Assembly (NCBI RefSeq): GCF_900699785.1
Contig: NZ_LR535679.1
Coordinates: 124,001 to 188,000, forward strand
Length of the DNA: 64,000 bases
From: Campylobacter showae
GTDB lineage: Bacteria > Campylobacterota > Campylobacteria > Campylobacterales > Campylobacteraceae
Direction of reading: 5' to 3'
The notes below the pieces were generated by a model that saw only the letters and a program-made list of their open reading frames with translations, was not told where the DNA came from and did no database searches. A program made the position numbers and the translations under genes. Positions 1 through 9,722 of the stretch are shown in pieces. How positions within the stretch are numbered: the first letter of the stretch is position 1; each line of letters starts with the position of its first letter.

Positions 1-887
1 GCGGTCGTAGTTTTTAGGTCGCTTCCTGCCCACTCTTGCTCTAGGCCCGCTTTCGTATTTTTTGTAGCGTCCGGTATAGCAAAGTTTAAAACACCGTTTC
101 TACCCGGCACCGAAAAGCCGCCGGGCATTCCAAGCATTTTGTGTTTGTAGTAGCTAAAATTCGTCTCGATGGTAAAATTTTCGGTTAGATAAAAATCAAG
201 CCCTAGGCTAGCTAAATTTCTTTCGTAGTCGCTATTTTTAGCTTGCTTTGCGCCGTCGCTCTTGTAAAACACGCCTCGGTAGCCGACGTACTGAAATCTA
301 TCCGAAGTATCCCAGCCTATACCGAAATTTGACCTACTCGTATAATCGGCCCAAAACGTGTTTGAAAACGGCACCGGACGTTTTCTAGTGTAGTTAAAGA
401 TGCCCGCCGGATCTTGTCCGCCGTAAAGCGAGCCTGCAAGACCGTTTTGTATCTGAAGCCCCTCAAACATATACATAGGTATGGCCGTAGTAGAGACCGA
501 GTAAAAGCCGTCCCAAAGTACGTTACCGACGACTGAGCCCTGAAAGCCGCGAGTCTGCGGACGGCCTACCTCGATGCCGCCTCTAGTTTGGATTTGCGCT
601 GAAGGAAAATACTTCACCGCATCCTCAAAACCGGCCACGCCTTGATGGTTCATAGCCTCAATCGACATCGTGTTTACCTGATAAGGCATATCAAGCACCT
701 TTTTGCCCGCTAGCGGACCGCTGGCGACGCCTTTGTTTAGTATGCCTTCGCTGATACCGCTCTCGCTGATATTATCGCCGACGCTGTTTACCTCGACCTC
801 CTGAAGCTTGACCGTATCGGCTGCGTTTGCTTGTGCTGCAAATAGCGCTAAAACCGCACATGCGGCAACTGAAATTTTAACTTTCAT
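1..887 (-). CDS. TonB-dependent outer-membrane receptor, N-terminal part (cut by window edge)
   Basis: Reads leftwards from an ATG at 887 and is open to the window edge (295 codons seen). It starts with a cleavable signal peptide of about 22 residues ending in QANA, followed by a TonB-box-like stretch (VEVNSV) and a plug domain with the family's RGF-type motif (RPQTRGFQGS), a LQIQNGLAGSLYG segment and FNYTRKRP before the first barrel strands. The family takes up ferric siderophores or other large ligands using TonB energy. The first 60 residues are almost identical to those of the next gene upstream (1270-3469), so the two are tandem duplicates. The ligand cannot be told. A Shine-Dalgarno-like AGAGG lies just before the ATG. 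Confidence 0.9.
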   Translation of the reverse strand, partial: MKVKISVAACAVLALFAAQANAADTVKLQEVEVNSVGDNISESGISEGILNKGVASGPLAGKKVLDMPYQVNTMSIEAMNHQGVAGFEDAVKYFPSAQIQTRGGIEVGRPQTRGFQGSVVGNVLWDGFYSVSTTAIPMYMFEGLQIQNGLAGSLYGGQDPAGIFNYTRKRPVPFSNTFWADYTSRSNFGIGWDTSDRFQYVGYRGVFYKSDGAKQAKNSDYERNLASLGLDFYLTENFTIETNFSYYKHKMLGMPGGFSVPGRNGVLNFAIPDATKNTKAGLEQEWAGSDLKTTT

Positions 888-1140
888 TTATACCTCTTTG
901 TAAAGTATTAAAATATTTATTTTTATATTTAAGTAAGCCGATGTTACATCTTATTACCTTAATATGCAATTTATATGTAATATATTTTTTAAATTTAATG
1001 AATTTATGTTTACTCTTATGGATGCGTTTGGTTAAATTTATTTTTTGTGAAATTTGAGAAAATAAGGACGTGCGTTTGAAAGTAGTGTTGTAAGATAAAT
1101 TTTATATCAAGAAGCGTTGCAAATTTGAATGTAAGGCAAT
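888..1140. other. AT-rich leader region of the first TonB receptor
   Basis: No coding sequence is seen. The part nearest the receptor start is very AT-rich and should hold its promoter on the minus strand. The segment GATGTTACATC near 932-942 is a short near-palindrome that could belong to an operator, but I cannot assign it to Fur or any other regulator. Confidence 0.4.
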
Positions 1141-1260
1141 AAAGTAAAGTATCGCGAGACGGCTTTGATGGTTGCGAAGAAAATTTTCTACCGAAGATAG
1201 AACACGTAGTTCATCAAGGGAGATTTCAAGCTCCGTTAAAGACGCTCGCGAGACAAGCCT
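1141..1260 (-). repeat. Dispersed hairpin element, copy A
   Basis: One of three related intergenic elements in the window (others at 29497-29618 and 43538-43659). In element orientation (minus) it opens with GGCTTGTCT. The outer arms are 1233-1253 and 1150-1171 (core TCTCGCGAG pairing with CGCGAGA). The apical hairpin is GAAC-tacgt-GTTC at 1200-1212, flanked by the conserved CTTCGGT. It lies 9 nt past the stop of the frameshifted TonB receptor on the same strand. Arm sequences differ from the other copies but stay complementary within this copy. Confidence 0.75.
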
Positions 1261-1269
1261 TAAATCAAA

Positions 1270-3469
1270 TTAAAATTTGACTTCGGCTGACAGCATAAAC
1301 ATCCTACTCTCGCCCAGGCTTAGCCCGTTAGCTACGCCAAGAACGCTAGCGCTGGTGCCTGCGCCGTCAGCGCTTGCAGGATACATACCCGCCCAGTATT
1401 TTTTGTTAAATACGTTATTTACGTTAAAGCGCAAAGTGGTTTGCTTGCCTAGCATCGCGCGGCTAACGTATCTCACGCCAAGATCGGTGACGAAAAAGCT
1501 AGGCGTAGCCTGTGTGTTTAGATCGTCGATATACATCTTGCTCGTGTAGTGGAAATTTGCTCTAAATGCGAGCTTTTCGGTATTTGCAACGACGTAGTCA
1601 AATAGCAAATTCGAATTTAGTTTAGGCACGCCGTTTACGACCTTGCCGTTTGCGCCTTTTAGTAGCGGATTTTTAAATTTAGAATTTATAAGCGTAAAGC
1701 CGCCTAGAACGCTTAAATTTGAGGTGATTTTGCCGCCGCTCATAAACTCAAATCCCGTGTTTACCTGCTCGCCTTGTACATCGTATTTGCCGCTACTGCC
1801 GACATAGGCGATAGGGCGCTGTATCCTAAATACCGCCGAGCTAAAGTCGATTTCGTTTATGCGAGCTTTGGCGCCTATTTCGTATTGTTTCGAGCGATAC
1901 GGTTTTAGCGTGCTGGTCGTGCCGTCGGCGTTCGTGCCGGTGCCGCCTTGTTGCAAGCTATCGGCAAAGGTAAAATACGTGCTGACGTTTTCGACCGTCT
2001 TATAAACCAAGCTCGCACCGTAGCTAAGGCCTGATTCGTCGTATTTAGTCACGATAGGCTTTAGCTGTCTTTGCGTCGCGGTTATGGCCGGGCGAGTGCG
2101 CTCTTTTATCCAGCTGTTTGAGAGGCTTAAAAGCAAGCTAAAGTTATCGTTTATCGTGATATCGTCTAGCACGGAGATATTTTTCATATCGGTCGTGCTT
2201 AGTTTATATAAATTCGAGCCTTTTTTTGAGTTTGGATGCGGGAAAATTTTAGGATCGTTGATATTTGCCGAGCCGGCTTTCGTCGTCGTGCTTAAATTTG
2301 AGTAGCGATACTGCACGTATCTATATCCGTTTGCCTGCACGCTAAAGTTATGGTTTAGCCCCCAGGTATCAAAGTCCGTGACCGCCTTTAGATAGCCGCT
2401 AGGTAGATCAAATCTATACGCCGCGGTCGCTCCGCCGCTGTGATAGGTATCGTAATTGCCGTTTTTATCGGTGATTCTATTTACGACGCTGTGTATATGT
2501 CGATCGGCTCGCTGGAACTGATATCCGCCTTCAAAATACCAATCCTCGCTCGGAGCGTATTTAAATTTAGCGCTAGCCGTCGTCGTTTTTAGATTCATAC
2601 CGCCGTATAGCTGACCAAGTCCGGGAGTTTTGTTATCTACGGGATCAGGCAGCTTTAGGTCGTTTCTGATCATGCCGTCTTTTACGTAAAGCGCAAAAAG
2701 TCCCGCAAATCCGTGAGTGTTGTGCTCGTAGTAGCTAGCCGCAGTCTCAAACGTAAGCGACTCGGTCGGATAAAACTCGAGCGTGAGGCTGGCTAGGCGG
2801 CGCTGGTAGTTGCTGCCTTTTACCTGTTTCGCGCCGTCCGAGCCGTATACGACCGCGCGGTAGCCTACCTTGTCAAATTTCATCGAGCTATCCACGCCTA
2901 AGCCGAAGTGCTCGCGCGAAGCGTAGTCCGCCCAGATGCTGTGCTCGTTATATACCGGGCGTTTTCTCGTGTAGTTAAAGACGCCGACCGGATTTTGCGG
3001 GCCGTAAAGCGAGCCGGCAAGACCGTTTTGTATCTGCAAACTCTCAAACATAGCCATCGGGATCGCCGTAGTCGAGATAGCGTAAAAACCGTCCCAAAAA
3101 ACGTTGCCCACGACGCTGCCTTCAAAGCCGCAAGTTTGCGGACGACCGACCGTGGTGCCGCCTCTCATCTGCACTTGCGCGGACGGGAAGTACTTCACCG
3201 CCTCCTCAAAGCCGGTCACGCCCTGGTGATTCATCGTTTCTTTCGTGATCGTGCTTATCTGATACGGCGTATCTAGTACCTTTTTACCGGCTAGGATCCC
3301 GTTTTTGCACGTTTTTGGTTAGGATGCCTTCGCTGATACCGCTCTCGCTGATGTTATCGCCGACGCTATTTATCTCGACGCCTTCTAGCTTAACCGTATC
3401 GGCGGCGTTCGCCTGCGCCGTAAATAGCGCCAAAACCGCACATGCGGCAACTGAAAATTTAACTCTCAT
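1270..3469 (-). pseudogene. TonB-dependent outer-membrane receptor, frameshifted near its N-terminus
   Basis: Paralogue of the receptor at 1-887. From the ATG at 3469 the frame encodes a signal peptide and TonB-box region, then stops after 61 residues. The rest of the plug and the whole barrel, ending in VKF, continue in another frame. Alignment with the paralogue places the break in an AAAAA run (minus strand; T run at 3302-3306). Removing one A restores ...NVQNGILAGKK..., matching NKGVASGPLAGKK of the paralogue, and gives 732 residues, normal for the family. It could be a real inactivation, an on/off switch or a sequencing error; the run is only five bases long. The usual RGF plug motif reads CGF here. 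The start has a good AAGGAG ribosome site. Confidence 0.85.
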
Positions 3470-3487
3470 TTAGACTCCTTTTTAGTT

Positions 3488-3506
3488 TTATGCTACATTT
3501 GCATAA
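3488..3506. promoter_or_regulatory. Inverted repeat upstream of the second TonB receptor
   Basis: TTATGC-N7-GCATAA, a perfect 6-bp inverted repeat, lies about 20 bp before the receptor start, just ahead of its ribosome site. Receptors of this family are usually controlled by metal-responsive repressors such as Fur, so this may be an operator. That is inference from position and symmetry only. Confidence 0.35.
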
Positions 3507-3699
3507 CGCGCGTATGTTACAAACCATTTACTTAATACTAAGTTAAAATTATATATTGATATAATTTATATTATTATATTTTTAATTTTTTTCAGGCGAT
3601 TTTTTAGCTAAATTTGAAATTTATGAACGCCCGATTAACATCTTTGTAAGCCATATTTAAGTAGAATCGCCCATTAAATTTAACTCGGGAAAGGAAAAA

Positions 3700-4860
3700 A
3701 TGCAGGCGGATAAGTGGATATTTTACTCTTGCGTCGCGCTCATTACTATCGGTATCGTTTTTTCGCTCTCCTTGCCCGTTTTTACCGTGCTTTTCTTCAA
3801 CTACGATCCTTATCATTTTTTCATCAGACAACTTGTCGTTGGGGCGATCGGGATATTTTTAATGTGGGGCATCTCGCGGCTTGACCCTGACAAATCCATG
3901 GTCTGGATCGGCTTTTGTCTATTTGGCTTTTGCGCTATCGCTATGGGAGCTATGCACGCGCTGCCTAGCTCGCTAGTCACCGATGCGGGCGGAGCCAAGC
4001 GCTGGATACGCTTGCCTGGCTTTTCTCTAGCGCCGGTGGAGTTTTTTAAGATCGGTTTCGTTTACTTTTTAGCATGGAGTTTCGCGCGCAAGATCGACGG
4101 TAGCAAAAAGAGCCTAAAGCAGGAATTTAAGCTCATTTTGCCTTATATGTTTTTGTTTTTGATAGCCGTTTATCTTATCGCCATCCTTCAAAACGACCTC
4201 GGTCAAGTCGTCGTTTTGGCGCTTACGCTCATCGTTATGATGCTTTTTGCCGGCACTAGCAAGCGGCTTTTCGTCATTGGCATGGCGGGCGCTTCGGTGC
4301 TTGCTATCGTGGCTATTTTTACGTCGGAACACCGCATATTACGTATAAAGTCATGGTGGGGCACGGTGCAAAATATGGTTCTTTCGCTTATGCCCGAAAG
4401 TATGGCAAATATGTTTCGCGTCGAGGGCGTGCCGGAGCCCTATCAGATCTCGCACTCGCTAAATGCCATAAAGCACGGCGGATTTTTCGGCGAGGGGCTA
4501 GGAGCTGGCGTGTTTAAGCTCGGATTTTTGAGCGAAGTGCACACGGACTTCGTACTTGCCGGTATCGCCGAGGAGGTTGGGGTGCTGGGGATACTCATCA
4601 TCACGTCGCTTCTTTTGATTTTGCTTTTCCGCATCTTTCGCGTATCCTCAAGGAGCGAAAACAAAGTCTACCACCTCTTTACGCTCGGCGTCGGACTTCT
4701 CATATCGTTTTCGTTCATCATGAACTCATACGGCATCACCTCGATCACGCCTATCAAGGGCATCGCCGTGCCGTTTCTAAGCTACGGCGGCAGCTCGATC
4801 CTAGCGCTTTGCATAGGGGTCGGCATGGTGCTGATGGTGAGTAAAAAAGTAAAAGATTGA
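3700..4860 (+). CDS. ftsW: FtsW, septal peptidoglycan polymerase (SEDS family)
   Basis: 386-residue polytopic membrane protein of the FtsW/RodA/SpoVE family, which polymerises lipid II into glycan strands at the division septum with a partner class B PBP. About ten hydrophobic segments are visible. Family signatures include GGAKRWIRLPGFSLAPVE near residue 100 and the C-terminal VPFLSYGGSS with a following hydrophobic helix. The choice of FtsW over RodA rests on its place directly before murG, as in many bacteria. An AAAGGA ribosome site precedes the ATG. A possible -10 (TAGAAT at 3662-3667) lies upstream without a clear -35. Confidence 0.92.
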   Translation: MQADKWIFYSCVALITIGIVFSLSLPVFTVLFFNYDPYHFFIRQLVVGAIGIFLMWGISRLDPDKSMVWIGFCLFGFCAIAMGAMHALPSSLVTDAGGAKRWIRLPGFSLAPVEFFKIGFVYFLAWSFARKIDGSKKSLKQEFKLILPYMFLFLIAVYLIAILQNDLGQVVVLALTLIVMMLFAGTSKRLFVIGMAGASVLAIVAIFTSEHRILRIKSWWGTVQNMVLSLMPESMANMFRVEGVPEPYQISHSLNAIKHGGFFGEGLGAGVFKLGFLSEVHTDFVLAGIAEEVGVLGILIITSLLLILLFRIFRVSSRSENKVYHLFTLGVGLLISFSFIMNSYGITSITPIKGIAVPFLSYGGSSILALCIGVGMVLMVSKKVKD

Positions 4861-4930
4861 GCTTAAATTTGACTTGCGGCACGGTAAGGCAAATTTGAGC
4901 ATTCTAAATTTAAACGGCAAGGAGTAAAAT

Positions 4931-6067
4931 TTGACGCCTGAAAATTTAAAAGACAAAGTGCAAAATTTAGCTGAAATTTCACCGTCAAATTTGACTAGCG
5001 ACGAAGCCCAAAACAAAGCTGTAGGCAGTCTGCAAAACGGCACTATCGTAATCTGCGGCGGCGGCACTGGCGGACACCTGGCTGTCGCAAAAGCCTTAAA
5101 CGAAGAACTGGTATCGCGCGGATGTAGGACGATATTTGTAGGATCCAGTAGCGGACAGGACAAGATGTGGTTTGAAAACGACGCCGCATTTAGCGAGAAA
5201 TTTTTCCTGCCCAGCAGCGGAGTTGTAAATAAAAAAGGACTAGGCAAGCTTTTTTCGCTTTTTAATATCCTAAATTTAGCCTTTAAATGCCGAAAAATCT
5301 TTAAGACCCAAGGCGTAAAAGCCGTCGTTAGCGTGGGCGGATACAGTGCGGCGCCTGCTGCATTTGCGGCGATTATATCGCGCAGGCCGCTTTTTATCCA
5401 TGAGCAAAACGCCGTGATCGGCAATCTAAACAAGCTCCTAAAACCGCTCGCAAAGGGCTTTTTTAGCTCGTATTTTAAACCTGTGTTTAGCTATCCCGTA
5501 GCGGAGAGATTTTTTAGCTCGGCTAGGCTTCGCAGCGAGCTAAAAACGGTGATATTTTTAGGCGGTTCGCAGGGTGCGGCGGCGATAAATTCGTTAGCCT
5601 TAAAGCTGGCTCCCGTTTTTAAAGAAAAAGGCGTAAAAATCATCCATCAATGCGGAAAAAACGCGCTTGAGAGCTTGCAAGGGGAGTATAAAAAGCTTGG
5701 TCTTAGCGGCGATGAGCTCGAACTTTTTGACTTTGATCCCAAAATAGAGCTTAAGATGAGCCGTGCCGATCTAGCGATAAGCCGCGCAGGGGCGGGTACG
5801 CTGTGGGAACTCACGGCAAATGCGCTACCTAGCGTATTTGTGCCTTATCCTTACGCCGCAAACAACCATCAGGTATTTAATGCGAAATTTCTCGTGGATC
5901 AAAATTTGGCCAAATTTTGCTTTCAAAAAGGCGGCGAGATCGATGCGGATGAGATGCTAAATTTGATAAACGAGATGGATATAGCGCAAATTTCAAGCAA
6001 GCTTTCTGGGCAGATAGATAACGGCGGCGCGGGAAAAATAGCGGATGAAATTTTAAAAGATATTTAA
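4931..6067 (+). CDS. murG: MurG, UDP-GlcNAc:undecaprenyl-PP-MurNAc-pentapeptide transferase
   Basis: GT28 glycosyltransferase that converts lipid I to lipid II on the inner face of the membrane, feeding FtsW encoded just before it (70-nt gap). The glycine-rich loop CGGGTGGHL is at residues 42-50, and the sugar-nucleotide half follows with LGGSQGA and SRAGAGTLWEL. The start is TTG, supported by AAGGAG a few bases before it. This gives about 37 residues ahead of the usual MurG start (TIVICGGG), and I see no ATG, GTG or TTG nearer the conserved domain. The N-terminal tail is therefore either real or the start is non-canonical. Confidence 0.93.
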   Translation: MTPENLKDKVQNLAEISPSNLTSDEAQNKAVGSLQNGTIVICGGGTGGHLAVAKALNEELVSRGCRTIFVGSSSGQDKMWFENDAAFSEKFFLPSSGVVNKKGLGKLFSLFNILNLAFKCRKIFKTQGVKAVVSVGGYSAAPAAFAAIISRRPLFIHEQNAVIGNLNKLLKPLAKGFFSSYFKPVFSYPVAERFFSSARLRSELKTVIFLGGSQGAAAINSLALKLAPVFKEKGVKIIHQCGKNALESLQGEYKKLGLSGDELELFDFDPKIELKMSRADLAISRAGAGTLWELTANALPSVFVPYPYAANNHQVFNAKFLVDQNLAKFCFQKGGEIDADEMLNLINEMDIAQISSKLSGQIDNGGAGKIADEILKDI

Positions 6068-6097
6068 ATTTACGGCAGAGCGTTAAATTTAAATATC
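6059..6097. terminator. Palindromic hairpin across the murG stop codon
   Basis: A perfect 14-bp inverted repeat, arms 6059-6072 and 6084-6097, encloses an 11-nt loop. Its arms contain AAATTTA. It overlaps the murG stop and separates murG from a convergent operon. It has no clean T run, so its role as an intrinsic terminator is likely but not certain. Confidence 0.5.
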
Positions 6098-6190
6098 TAT
6101 TGGATTAATGCAAATTTGAAAACATGATTAAATTTGCCGCAGTTTAATCGCGCTAAATTTATAAAAAAATAACACAAAAAAACAAAAAGA

Positions 6191-6907
6191 TTAGTTTATA
6201 AAATCATCTTTCAGCTCTCGCAGCTCGTAAACTAGATAGTGATACACGAGCTCGCCGGTTTGCAGGCTTTGACCGCTAAAAACCGGTTCTATCATCGCCG
6301 CGATCTTATCGCAAACGCTGATTATCTCGGCTAAAAGGAGCTGATCGCCTCTGCTTTTTGCTAAAAAAACAGAATAAAGTAAAAATTTATACGCCATCTT
6401 AAACTCGCCCAAAATCACGTTTGAGATGATGCTAGCCTGCATTTTTAGTAGTTTATCTAGTCTTGATTGCGCTTTGAGCAGCTCGGCTAGTTGCGTCTTT
6501 ACGGCGCGCAGACGAGCCGCGTCTTTGTCAAAGAAGCTTCGTCTTTTGTATTTTTGCATGATGGCGCTTTGAGCTTGTAAAAGCTCGGTTATATCCTTGA
6601 TGTTTTTCGCAGCGACTTGGAGTTTTTGATTTGCCGCCGTGCTTATGCCATTTTTCTCGCTTTTTAGCGATATCTCTAGTAGTATCTGCGAGAGATAGGC
6701 GCTGACGTTAGCATAGTAGTCCTCATCATCAAAAACGGCCGAAAAATATCCGCTAGCCTTTGTCCCTCGCTCTTTGACCGCGCTTGCTAGAGCGCTAAAC
6801 TGTGCGGCGCTCATGATCGCTTCTTGCGGTTTGATGTCCATTTTTTCAAGCTCGTTAAGCTCGTTTTTTAGCTTAATTATATCGCCCGAGATAGGATGCT
6901 GCCTCAT
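6191..6907 (-). CDS. Helical protein of unknown function, partner of PAS sensor
   Basis: 238 residues, no signal peptide, no membrane segment and no domain I recognise. The sequence is rich in Leu, Lys, Ala and Gln and looks largely alpha-helical, with a bundle-like pattern between about residues 50 and 220. Its start overlaps the end of the PAS protein gene by 4 nt (ATGA), so the two are surely translated together and probably work together. By that context it could be an output or adaptor partner of an energy-taxis or redox sensor, but nothing in its own sequence proves it. Confidence 0.75.
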   Translation of the reverse strand: MRQHPISGDIIKLKNELNELEKMDIKPQEAIMSAAQFSALASAVKERGTKASGYFSAVFDDEDYYANVSAYLSQILLEISLKSEKNGISTAANQKLQVAAKNIKDITELLQAQSAIMQKYKRRSFFDKDAARLRAVKTQLAELLKAQSRLDKLLKMQASIISNVILGEFKMAYKFLLYSVFLAKSRGDQLLLAEIISVCDKIAAMIEPVFSGQSLQTGELVYHYLVYELRELKDDFIN

Positions 6908-7410
6908 ATCTGTCCTCGCTGAAGTTTATGTACTAGCTCGTCGTAGCTGACGCCGGCACCGGCTAAAATTTGTCCCAGCAGCTTACCGGAAGTCTCCATG
7001 CCGCCGCTTTTTTCAGCCTCAAGCAGCCGTCTATATACGCCTTCGATAAATTTGACGCCTTCTGGATTTGGTTTGCGGCGGACGGAGTAGTAGCCGATGA
7101 TCTCGCCGTTAGCGTCTAGCGAAGCCGTAATGTTAGCAAATACCCAGTAAAAGCCGCCGTCAAAGCTCTTGTTTTTAACGAACGCAAAGATTTCCTTCTT
7201 CGCCTTGATATGCTCCCACAGCAGCTTAAACACGATGCGCGGCATATCGGGGTGCCTGATGATGTTGTGCGGCTTGTGCAAAAGCTGCTCTTGCGTAGCG
7301 CCGACGATCTTTAAAAACGGCTGATTGCAGTAGGTTATCCTGCCCTTTAGGTCGGTTTTTGATACGATAAAATCTTCTTCTTTTACGAAATATTCTTTAT
7401 TCTCGTTCAC
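6904..7410 (-). CDS. PAS-domain sensor, CetB/Aer-like
   Basis: 168-residue soluble protein with a single PAS domain over about residues 10-120. It carries the segment NIIRHPDMP, typical of the PAS domains of Aer and Campylobacter CetB, which bind FAD and sense redox state for energy taxis. FYWVFANITA and GYYSVRRKP complete the fold. The C-terminal 50 residues are helical. There is no transmitter, HAMP or membrane segment, so it must signal through another protein. In C. jejuni CetB pairs with the CetA transducer; here the only operon partner is the unknown protein at 6191-6907. Confidence 0.8.
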   Translation of the reverse strand: MNENKEYFVKEEDFIVSKTDLKGRITYCNQPFLKIVGATQEQLLHKPHNIIRHPDMPRIVFKLLWEHIKAKKEIFAFVKNKSFDGGFYWVFANITASLDANGEIIGYYSVRRKPNPEGVKFIEGVYRRLLEAEKSGGMETSGKLLGQILAGAGVSYDELVHKLQRGQI

Positions 7411-7433
7411 TTTATACCTTAAATTTTTCGGAA

Positions 7434-7439
7434 ATTATA
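7434..7439 (-). promoter_or_regulatory. Likely -10 box for the PAS-protein operon
   Basis: TATAAT on the minus strand, about 25 bp before the ATG at 7410. No convincing -35 is seen, which is usual for Campylobacter sigma-70 promoters. Confidence 0.45.
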
Positions 7440-7627
7440 ACAAAATATTACGCAAATGTAGCTTACTAGCCTTTTTAAATTTGGTATTCGGCGAGCATGA
7501 CAAGCGTCTTTTGGGTCAAATTTGACGCCGTAAATTTAAGGGTAGGGCGAGCGGATTTTGCCATGTAGATTTGAGTGGGATCTTAAAACTCGGCGGCAAA
7601 TTTAACTCCGCCGCCGAACCGAAAATA

Positions 7628-7656
7628 AAATTTAAGCCCAAAAAAGGCTTAAATTT
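7628..7656 (-). terminator. Hairpin terminator after htpG
   Basis: Perfect 11-bp inverted repeat AAATTTAAGCC / GGCTTAAATTT with a 7-nt loop, starting at the htpG stop codon. On the minus strand it is followed by TTTTATTTT. A second GC-rich inverted repeat (CGGCGG / CCGCCG, 7591-7616) lies just beyond. Confidence 0.65.
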
Positions 7657-9508
7657 AGATCGCTTTTAACAAAATTTTAGTTAGCTTTTTGCTAAACGCC
7701 GACGGATCGTCGATCGCGACACCTTCGTTTAGCTTAGCCATATCCAAAAGCAGCTCCGCCGCGTCATATATCATCGCCTCGTTTTGAGAGAGTTTTTCAA
7801 AGAGCTCGTGCTTTGGATTTATCTCCAGTATCGGCAAAATTTTACCCGCACTATGCCCCATCTGCTTGAGCATCATCTGCGTAGCGTAGTCCGGATCGTT
7901 TTTATCATAGACGATGACGGCGGGGCTTTGGCTTAGGCGCGAGCTTAGCTTCACGTCCTTGACCTCGTCTTTTAGTATCTCTTTCATCTTAGCTAGCAGC
8001 GCAGCGAATTTATCCTCGTCGGCTTGGCTTTTTTCAGACTTGATCTCGGCGTCGATATCGGTATGATTTACCGCTTTCATCGGCGTTTTATCGTAGTCTT
8101 GGACCATCGGCATGACGATAGAGTCTATCTCCTCGTCCATGATGAGTACTTCTATCCCTTCAGCCTTAAAGCTCTCTAAGAGCGGCGAATTTCTTAGCAT
8201 CGTTTCGTTGTTTCCGCTGATGTAGTAGATCGATTTTTGACCGTCTTTCATCGCGTCTTTGTACTCTTTTAGGCTGACTAGTCCCTCGCGTTTGCTTGAT
8301 TTAAAGAGGCAAAGGTCTAAAATTTGCTCCTTTTCGCTGTTAAATCCGTAAAGCCCCTCTTTGATCACCTTGCCGAATATTTTATAAAATTTGATATATT
8401 TTTCTCTATCTTTTTCTTTTAGCTTGGCTAGTTCGCCCAGGATTTTCTTAACACTTTGCTCCTTGACGCTGCGCATTATGCTGTTTTCTTGCAGGATTTC
8501 GCGGCTGACGTTTAGCGGCAAATCCTCAACGTCAATGATACCGCGGACAAATCTAAGATATGGCGGCAGCATCTCTTTGGCGTCGTCGCTGATAAATACG
8601 CTTTTGACGTAGAGTTTCACGCCGCTTTGATAATCCACGCGAAATAGATCGAACGGCTCGCTAGCCGGCACGAAAAATAGGGTAGTGTACTCGATCTTGC
8701 CCTCGGCTTTGGTATGCACGCAGAGTAGCGGATCTTCGCTGTCGTGCGAGATTTGCTTATAAAAGTCGTTGTAATCGGCGTCTTTTAACGCGCTTTTACT
8801 CATTTCCCAAAGTGCGGAAGCCTTATTTATCTGCACGTTTTTGGTCTCGTACGAGCCCTCTTTTTCGCCCTCTTTAGGTGCTACGTACTCTTCTTTATCC
8901 GCAAATATCGGATACGGGATGTGGTTAGAGTATTTTTTTACGATGTTTTCTATGCGGTAGGACTCGGCAAACTCGTCGTCTTTTAGATAAAGCGTGATCG
9001 AGGTGCCGTGGCTATCTTTTTGCGCGGGCGAGATCTCGTAGGTTTTCGCATCCGAGCTCCACATGAAGGCCTCTTCGCAAAGCGCCTTTTTGCTCACGAC
9101 TTCGATCTTGTCCGCAACCATAAATGCCGAATAAAACCCGACGCCAAACTGTCCGATGAGTGCGCTATCTTTTTTAGCTTGGCCGCTTAGTTTGTCCAAA
9201 AAGCCCTTCGTACCGCTTCTAGCGATGGTGCCGAGGTTGTTTATCAGTTCGTTTTTGTCCATACCGATGCCGTTATCGCTGATCGTTAGCGTCTTTTTGT
9301 CCTTGTCTATTTTGATATCGATTCGCGGGGAGTAACTTAGACTTTTGTATGCGTCGTCCGTGAGGCATAGGTAGTTTAGCTTATCTAGCGCATCGCTCGC
9401 GTTTGAGATGAGCTCGCGCAAAAATATCTCTTTGTTCGAGTAAAGCGAGTGTATCATCAAATTTAACAGCTCGTTTACCTCGGTTTGAAATTCAAATTTT
9501 TCGCTCAT
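7655..9508 (-). CDS. htpG: HtpG, Hsp90-family chaperone
   Basis: 617-residue cytosolic Hsp90. The N-terminal GHKL ATP-binding motifs are complete: [14 protein letters not shown] near residue 30, DNGIGM near residue 77, and [13 protein letters not shown] near residue 120. The middle domain has [10 protein letters not shown]. Length fits bacterial HtpG. The gene stands alone on the minus strand and ends in its own hairpin. I see nothing unusual in the protein. Confidence 0.97.
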   Translation of the reverse strand: MSEKFEFQTEVNELLNLMIHSLYSNKEIFLRELISNASDALDKLNYLCLTDDAYKSLSYSPRIDIKIDKDKKTLTISDNGIGMDKNELINNLGTIARSGTKGFLDKLSGQAKKDSALIGQFGVGFYSAFMVADKIEVVSKKALCEEAFMWSSDAKTYEISPAQKDSHGTSITLYLKDDEFAESYRIENIVKKYSNHIPYPIFADKEEYVAPKEGEKEGSYETKNVQINKASALWEMSKSALKDADYNDFYKQISHDSEDPLLCVHTKAEGKIEYTTLFFVPASEPFDLFRVDYQSGVKLYVKSVFISDDAKEMLPPYLRFVRGIIDVEDLPLNVSREILQENSIMRSVKEQSVKKILGELAKLKEKDREKYIKFYKIFGKVIKEGLYGFNSEKEQILDLCLFKSSKREGLVSLKEYKDAMKDGQKSIYYISGNNETMLRNSPLLESFKAEGIEVLIMDEEIDSIVMPMVQDYDKTPMKAVNHTDIDAEIKSEKSQADEDKFAALLAKMKEILKDEVKDVKLSSRLSQSPAVIVYDKNDPDYATQMMLKQMGHSAGKILPILEINPKHELFEKLSQNEAMIYDAAELLLDMAKLNEGVAIDDPSAFSKKLTKILLKAI

Positions 9509-9722
9509 TTTTTGTCCTTTGTTTTTAAATTTTTTAGCAGATTATAGCACAAGGTGCTAAGAATATCTTTAAACTTGATACGATTACTATCAACTAATCT
9601 AAAATTTGTTTCTCAAATTTGACTCGCGGTTGAGGCTAAAATTTGATGTTTGCTTGGACGGTAAATTCTGTCAAATTTGGGATTTGGATTTTTAAATTTT
9701 GACGACCGGTTTTTAAAATCGA

